Positions 57,874-64,000 of a DNA stretch of 64,000 bases are shown here, one piece after another (position 1 is the stretch's first letter; every line of letters starts with the position of its first letter). A program made the translations under genes and the position numbers. The notes below the pieces were generated by a model that searched no databases, was not told where the DNA came from, and worked only from the letters and a program-made list of their open reading frames with translations. The DNA is from Osmia lignaria lignaria (Eukaryota; Arthropoda; Insecta; Hymenoptera; Megachilidae): contig NC_135037.1 of assembly GCF_051020975.1 (NCBI RefSeq), forward strand, positions 5,518,001 to 5,582,000, written 5' to 3'.

Positions 57874-59413
57874 CGTTTATTTCCTCTCGTTCGGTTAATC
57901 GTAATTCTGAATTGCAGCTCTCATATTCAGTGATCCATAGTCGCGACTAGATGTGGCTGTTTGCCATGCATTTAAAGCACAAAATAGAGGATTTCCATGA
58001 TGTCCACCGAGACGTGACTTTAATAGCCTAAAGAATGGAAAGAAAACATTTCGGTATCGGGGATATGACAAAACCAAGGGGGATTTATTCTATATCGAGC
58101 CTGTTGTTTTTACCGATACACGATCTGAATTTATCGCTTGTTGACGCATAAATTCATTCGTTTACGTATATCCACTATGTGCACAATATTTCCTCTCTCT
58201 CATTCTCTCTCTGTATTAAATTGTTTCCATAACTTATAATCGAATAGTTTCGACGTGGAAGTCGAACTGCATTTTCGTTCCTTTTGCTTCTGCTGGCTTG
58301 GCGAATTCAATTTAGTTTCAATTGGCACAAAGTACCTCGCGAGTTTTCTCTCTTCTACCCGTTTCGATTGCCGTGCACAAAAAAGCAGAGCATATTTCGC
58401 TGATTTTCATCGGAACAAATTGCGCGCAAGCTGGCTTGTCCATTTTCCTCTTCTCCTACCGACGTTTCTTAATCGAATGAAATTAAACGGGATATTCAGG
58501 CGAAAATAATTTTTAATTGAAACGAGCCAGCAATTCTCTATTAAGCTTCTCCCTTTTTGTATTGCGCGATGGTGTTTGTATCTCGATATTCGAGAATTTT
58601 TGTTTAATTGCTGGGATAATTAAAAATAAAATCATTAAGTTTCGGTAATAATTACGTGCACTCCATTTAAAAATCATAAGAAACTTGCCTGGAACATTCT
58701 GTCTGAAGTATAGAAATATATTAATGATAAAATTCAAAGAAAAAATAAAATTGTTTGCTAGAATGGCGAAATTTAATCTCCAGTAGCGAAAGGGTCGACA
58801 GAAAATCCTTCTGGTATCAATAAAAATAATATTTCTGCCGTCGAATCAATAAGAGATCAACAAATTCATAAAAGAGTATTTTTAATTGAAAATGTTCGCA
58901 GAGCCGTGCTTTCAACTTTATTTCAATCCTTTGAGTTTCAACGGGTAACGATAAAATAAAAATACACAGAAGTTCCGTTGGAACGTTTATTCCCGTAATC
59001 GCAAAAAGAGCACGTTCACCGCCAATAGACGGGTAGAACAGCAAATTTTCCGTTCTTTCCTCGCAATTTTACGGCTGCCTTTGACCATGATTTCCTCAGC
59101 CCTATTTACTGAAAGTGTACGCGGGTCGCGTTATTTAATAACCGGAAATAACTACGTAAAAGTTCAGCCGGCTCGTCTGTTCGCTCCCTCGTGGGAAGTT
59201 TAACTTCTCACCCTAGCTCGCTTTTTTTCCTCTCCCATCCCCCCGTTTTCTCCTACGAGTTTCCTTCAACTTTCGATAATCGTGATATTTTTCAAACGGT
59301 ACAAAGTTGGTCGCGCCATGGTTTCGCGAGGATGCCGCTAGGAAATATGAAAGTTTATTAAACGAGCGTTAAAGAGGAAGCGAAATATCATAGTAATTTA
59401 TTTAAATTATTTC

Positions 59414-59641
59414 CAGGGCCGGCCCTGAGATTTCGGGGGTTCGAGGCGAGCACACATTGACATGAAAAAGTAGCTCAAATAAAATTTATAAAATTAACAT
59501 TAGAGCTTGTATAACTAATTTAGTTTTGCATTTACATCGATTAATATTCAAGTAAACATTACTCTTCTTGCATTCTTAGACGCAAAATCGTCTTATGGGG
59601 GCCCTAGACTTTGGGGCACCCTAGGCCCAGGGTTGGCCCTG
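59414..59641. mobile_element. hAT-like MITE with 8-bp target duplication
   Basis: The 228-bp element starts CAGGGCCGGCCCTGAGATTT and its right end, reverse complemented, is CAGGGCCAACCCTGGGCCTA. It is flanked by a perfect 8-bp duplication ATTATTTC (59406-59413 and 59642-59649). CAGGG termini and 8-bp duplications are hallmarks of hAT transposons. There is no transposase frame. Confidence 0.82.
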
Positions 59642-61827
59642 ATTATTTCAATAATTTATTCGATAAAAGTTGGGGAAAGGTATTCGAGCAGTACACAATT
59701 GTTAACACAATAATTGTGCATATGTTACATTTGAAAGCAATAATAATTACATTAGCATTTTGCTAAAACATCATCTGGAACTAGCGACAGCTAGTAATTT
59801 TGTACACATAGATGTGTTGTAGCTGCGAAAATGGTTCGATTATGTCTTCAACATATTCTAGAGCAAGCTCTGAAATTACGCGATTAAATTCACATTTGCT
59901 GCACGAGTTGTAACGCATTTTGCTTTCAGACTTGATTTATGGCACACATGTAGTCGCGGTACGATCACGATCCGTTCTCATAGTAGGTTCAAATTCTATT
60001 TAATGTGTCGAGAGGCGTGATGGGAACATAAACGCCACGTTTGCTTTCATATCGGATATTCATTCCTTCATCCATGATATTTTTTTCACGATTCAGTAGA
60101 ACAGATTTTTCACATGCAACCTTGAAGAAACATTTACCTTTCGTGCAAGAATCTACCCCCTTTGAGAAAGAAAATATCAAAGGTGTGTGCAAAGTAAATT
60201 ACAATACAAATATAAAAATATTAACATTAATTTTTTTCTGACAATTGCATTGAATTATAATTAATTTTCAACGAATAGCTTGAAAGTTTCATTTCATTAT
60301 AGAAGGGTTAACAAAGGGTTAATTACATCGCGTGGGCTCAGGTTGTTACAATCGGTGCGGGAAAATGGTGAAACGCATTGTTCGTCGATGCGACGTTTAA
60401 ATGTTTATCGAACGTAGAGAGTGGAGAAGGTGGAGGGTGATATTTTTAGGGTGACGCGGCGACGCAGTTTCGTGATAATTGCTCGAGAGAAGGGCGAGCA
60501 TTGAGCGGAAAATATCCGCGTTCGTGTCGGAAAAAAGGAATCGAGGCAAGGGAAACACGAAAAGGATCGGGAGAAAACGACAATCGTCTCGAAAGTAATT
60601 GGCGCGACGAACCGACTTTGCGATTCGCCTTTTAAGTGCTTTTTTCTCTCGACAGAATATTTCGACGCGAGTGAACTGGCTTCGTTGGGACGGGGGGGAT
60701 GGTTTTGTGTAGAAGGGCGGTAACCGGGTTGACGACGAGAAACGATTCGAAGCGAGTAGGTTGCCTGTCTAGGCGAGAAGAGGGTGTCAGGAGAGAAAGA
60801 AGGAGAGCAGCAGAGGAATCGAACGAGGAACAGGAGAGATAGGGTGAACAAAAAAATACGTCGTAAAGCCGGATTAATCCGTGGCGGTCTCGGCGTCGCC
60901 GTCGACGCTGCCGCCGCCGGTACTCATTGATTGCATGAAATCGGGCTTTCCTGCTTTCCCATTGTCACGTACAGGCACGCGAGCGTGTTGTTTTCTGCCT
61001 ACGGATAAATTGGCAAGTGTGCGTCCCCGTAATCAATAGGCAGATCGGCTTTGTCGGTGGGCGAGGGTGGATGCAAGGTCGGCCTGGCTTGTACCTCACG
61101 TGAACATGTACACCTACGCTGCTAATATGTATACGTGGGACCTTTATACAGAGCGTTAAAAAAGTAATGCTTGTGGTTGAAACAGCCTTTCTAAAAATTT
61201 CCAAACATAGACATCGTTAGAGGGTACTAGCCTTCATTTTCCATATCTACATTTTAGATTTTATTAAATTTTTACTTATCTATATTTAATAGAAATTGAG
61301 GTAGTAATACGAGACAGTGTTATCTACTTTTGAGAAGAATAAAGTTATAAATTTTAAGTGATAGCTTGTATCATACCATTTTAAATGGATCAGTCAGTCT
61401 TGACCATGAAATTCTTAAACATAATATTCAGGCTCAAAGGAAGTCTCGTTTTACTATCGGTAGAAAAGGAAAAGAAATAAATGGATTGGCCTCGGAAGTT
61501 GACGTTTGAATAGGAACTAGCCGCGTTAGAATCTTGCAAACGCATCGCTTGATCATTTACCATCGCGTAAAATCGTCGACGATAAATCTCCGTGAATAAC
61601 ATGGCAAGCGTGAGGTCGCGATTAATGCTTCGGCGCGTACGGTTACACCCTCGCGGAAGAACGAACCAGGAGTTGCACTTGCCGCAACTTGTACACATTC
61701 TCGGAAATCAGGGGAAACCACTCTTCGAGGCATTTTAACGCATGTCGACCGTGAAACAGTTAAAAATGACCCAATCGATTCCCCGTGTGACTTTATCGTA
61801 AAGTACGTATTTCAACACTGTTATGTA

Positions 61828-62001
61828 CAGTATCGAGCAAAGTAGGCTTTTCTAGGGAAAATGGACGGTTTACGAAGAAGGCCGAAAATTTGAAAATCCG
61901 AGACCCTGAAAAAGCCTACCTAGAGGTGGAGGTTAATTCGAGAAAGCACAGGGGAGGGGACTTCGCCATTTTCTTTAGGGAAGCCACCATGCTCAGTACT
62001 G
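61828..62001. mobile_element. Short intact MITE of the TIR family (174 bp)
   Basis: The left end is CAGTATCGAGCAAAGTAGGC and then TTTTCTAGGGAAAATGG. The right end, reverse complemented, is CAGTACTGAGCATGGTGGCT and then TCCCTAAAGAAAATGG. Both are preceded by TA (61826-61827; 62002-62003). CAGT termini and TA target sites are typical of Tc1/mariner-type elements. It is too short to code for a transposase. Confidence 0.72.
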
Positions 62002-62037
62002 TACCTAAATGATCATGTGTAATTTAGATTTCTATTA

Positions 62038-62085
62038 ATTAACACGTTGACTGCCATGATAAGTAATTAGTGACCAACGCCTCTT
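62038..62085. repeat. Partial copy of the TTAA/CACGTTGA element
   Basis: TTAACACGTTGACTGCCATG and the following GATAAGTAATTAGTGACC match the left end of the element at 63069; the right end is missing. Confidence 0.45.
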
Positions 62086-62854
62086 TTGTATAATAAAATA
62101 ATTAGTGAAAAAAGAGAGGAGGTAAAGTTTGGATAATTAGAAAAATATGAAAATTAAAAGACTTTAAGGAGATTCTAGGCTGTCCTTAAAATCTTCTTGA
62201 ATTTTCCCAAAATTAAAGACCAACTGATGCTGAATCCTCCTCTTACATTTACTCTTCATTTTAAAAGAAATCTACATTGCATTCAACTGTATATCCTGAA
62301 TGTTTATAACACTGTCACGTGTTTCTTTGAGAAATATACGAATAAGAAAAATACGGCGACCACGCTGTTGTGTAAGAGAGTGTAACGACTGCCATATGAT
62401 GCAGAGGCAAGGCAAGTGTCACCACATGTACCGCGCACGTAGAGGGGCGGGTTCAACAACGATGCACAAACATGTGTAGACGCGTGTTCACGTGCATACG
62501 CATGCGATGGATGCGCTCCATTGCATGGAACACGTATTTACGTCACGTGTAGCCGTCACGTTTCAACTAGGCACACGGTTATTGCTGAAACCTGGATGGA
62601 AAACCGGGCAGAAACGATGGATCGGGAAAAGCGTACAAAGGAGTGACGTGTGTGGTCGACGGGATGGAGACAGGAGCGTGAATGTGTGCATTTTGGCGCC
62701 GCGAACATTGATCATCCGCCTCTTTTTCGTCTGGTTTTGCTGCAACATTGCACGCTGGTTCTCGTTTCAGATTTTTCGGGGATCGCGTGTAATCAACGGA
62801 CCGATGCATCTGAACAGGTCCTCTCGTTTTTTTTTTTTCGTTTTTTTCTTTTTC

Positions 62855-62873
62855 TATACAGAGAGAGAGAGAG
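62855..62873 (+). repeat. (GA)n microsatellite next to a T-rich run
   Basis: A short GA dinucleotide run lies just after a long T-rich stretch (about 62826-62855) in the MBD-gene intron. Confidence 0.7.
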
Positions 62874-63068
62874 ATCGTGGCTGCGTTTATTCGTGTGGAG
62901 AATGCGCGATATCCGAGAAAAAAGCTTTGAATTTTATCCACGAAATTGTATTGCATTTATTGTCGTGCTTTGTCAAGTATTTTGAAAGCATCGATGCACG
63001 GTTTTCATGATTATGAATCGAAAAATCTCCTTACAGCTGTAGTCGTACTAATTCTATATCAAATTTAA

Positions 63069-63284
63069 CACGTTGATTACCGTAGTAATTAATTGAATAC
63101 CGTAGGCATTCGTCATAAGACTAATTATTAAGAATAGGAATAGTTAATTTTTTAATTTCAAATATCAAGTTTTCAATTTACTATCTTACATTATTAATAT
63201 AATAGCAATAGTGTTCAAAATAATATTAATTATTCGAGTAATTTGCGATGCCGGTCATCAGTGACCCTCGCGATATTCAACGTG
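63069..63284. mobile_element. TTAA-flanked MITE (piggyBac-like), 216 bp
   Basis: It starts CACGTTGATTACCG and ends, reverse complemented, CACGTTGAATATCGCGAGGG. TTAA flanks both ends (63065-63068, 63285-63288). The interior (GGAATAGTTAATTTTTTAAT, TTATTAATATAATAGCAATA) recurs near 12115-12175, and the left end recurs at 62038-62080. Confidence 0.62.
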
Positions 63285-64000
63285 TTAATATTAAATCTTG
63301 TTTAGAATTTCATTATTTGTCTACAATTCACTGATTATTCTTCCTAAATAATAAAAAGCAGACAATTTTCGACTTTGGTAGAACTCTTCAGTTATATCGA
63401 TTCGCTAATAATGAAAACAATTGTGATCCTCGGTTGAATGTTTCCACGGTGCTGGTGTGTATTTTGCCGTGAAACAGGCGTACAAAAGGGTGTTTTCATC
63501 GGCGTCGGTGTTAATGCAAGCATTCCTGAAAGTGACTGTCATCGTCGCTCTCAATAACCGCGCGTATAAAGATCATAGAAACGCGTGGCCGTAGAATGAA
63601 AAATATTTCCGCGACCGGTGCCAAGTCTTCAATAACACTGGTACGCGTAAATTTCTCACGTTTTATCGTTCCACGAGCGTTTCGTGAAATTTATCCGTTC
63701 ACCAACGCCAGCCTCTGATTCCGTTCGCGATTCGCGCTTTTGTTGATCCTCCTCGGTGGGTAGCGACTTTCACCGATCGCTTTGGCCGTGTCACGCAACA
63801 CCCAACGGTGCGTGATACGACCGAGTATTTTAAATCTTTCGACAAATAATTTCGTGCCGGTGAAATTTACGACGGCCTCATTGTCACCCTGTTCGAAACA
63901 GACGTGGCGTTCGAACGAGCGAGCGTGTCGGTAGAAAGTTTTGTAAGATTTCGGAATTAATTATCGCGGTGGAGACGAGCTTTATGGCCAGTCACGAAAA

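Larger units (their letters stand above)
46484..64000 (+). other. Intron of the MBD-like gene, open to the window edge
   Basis: The GTGAGT donor at 46484 opens an intron for which I find no matching downstream exon: none of the later frames continues the MBD motif (expected SPSG and a TCKCGLECP-like block). GC-richer patches (about 48950-49250, 50150-50700, 52300-52980, 53930-54600, 54950-55250, 56700-57130, 60340-61100, 62380-63000, 63430-64000) carry open frames on both strands, which is a composition effect. The stretch contains five copies or fragments of the TIR family, one hAT-like element, one complete and one partial TTAA element, and a tRNA-like relic. Regulatory elements for this developmental gene may be embedded here. 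Confidence 0.6.

Noticed and set aside
60405..60851. 148-codon minus-strand frame
   Set aside because: Arises from purine-rich plus-strand sequence (Ser/Phe/Arg-rich product) in a GC-richer intron patch; no start context or splice sites.
62492..63010. 172-codon plus-strand frame
   Set aside because: Contains translated T-rich and GA runs; the opposite strand and another frame are equally open.
1..64000. CRISPR arrays, operons or prokaryotic mobile elements
   Set aside because: No regularly spaced direct repeats with unique spacers; spliced eukaryotic genes throughout.

Overview
The window is nuclear DNA from an insect. It is AT-rich with GC-richer patches. Genes are split by introns with GT...AG borders, two promoters carry the arthropod TCAGT initiator, and the proteins are animal families (ankyrin, C2H2 zinc finger, eS24, type I DnaJ, MBD5/6-like). 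The mosaic composition and the protein sequences suggest a hymenopteran, probably a bee, but this is inference from a raw sequence without any database search.

Layout. Positions 1-23645 (minus strand) hold the 5' part of a giant ankyrin gene: two ankyrin-repeat exons at the left edge, a probable N-terminal exon at 23421-23645, and about 22.5 kb of intron between them that is rich in small transposon remnants. A single-copy-looking spacer follows. A C2H2 zinc-finger gene lies at 27053-30094 (minus, two exons, 908 aa). A compact three-exon gene at 32683-34198 (plus) encodes a secreted Thr/Ser-rich protein that I do not recognise; it has a textbook TATA plus initiator promoter. Ribosomal protein eS24 (36415-37316, minus) and a type I DnaJ/Hsp40 (39919-41353, plus) form a divergent pair; the DnaJ side carries a perfect three-unit heat-shock element. 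From about 43.2 kb to the right edge is a second giant gene (plus), an MBD5/6-like (six-banded type) protein: a long 5' leader, a first coding exon at 45075-46483 that ends inside the MBD-like domain, and then more than 17 kb of intron that runs off the window.

The housekeeping genes (eS24, DnaJ) act in translation and in cytosolic chaperoning with Hsp70. The ankyrin gene is a membrane-cytoskeleton adaptor, and the zinc-finger and MBD-like genes are probable nuclear regulators. No operon-like or defence-system logic is visible. The most distinctive content is the orphan secreted gene and a set of non-autonomous DNA transposons with recognisable ends: a TA-flanked terminal-inverted-repeat family present at least seven times, two piggyBac-like TTAA-flanked elements, and one hAT-like element with a perfect 8-bp target duplication. 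A roughly 150-170 bp repeat unit also occurs in both 12.2 kb and 21.6 kb.
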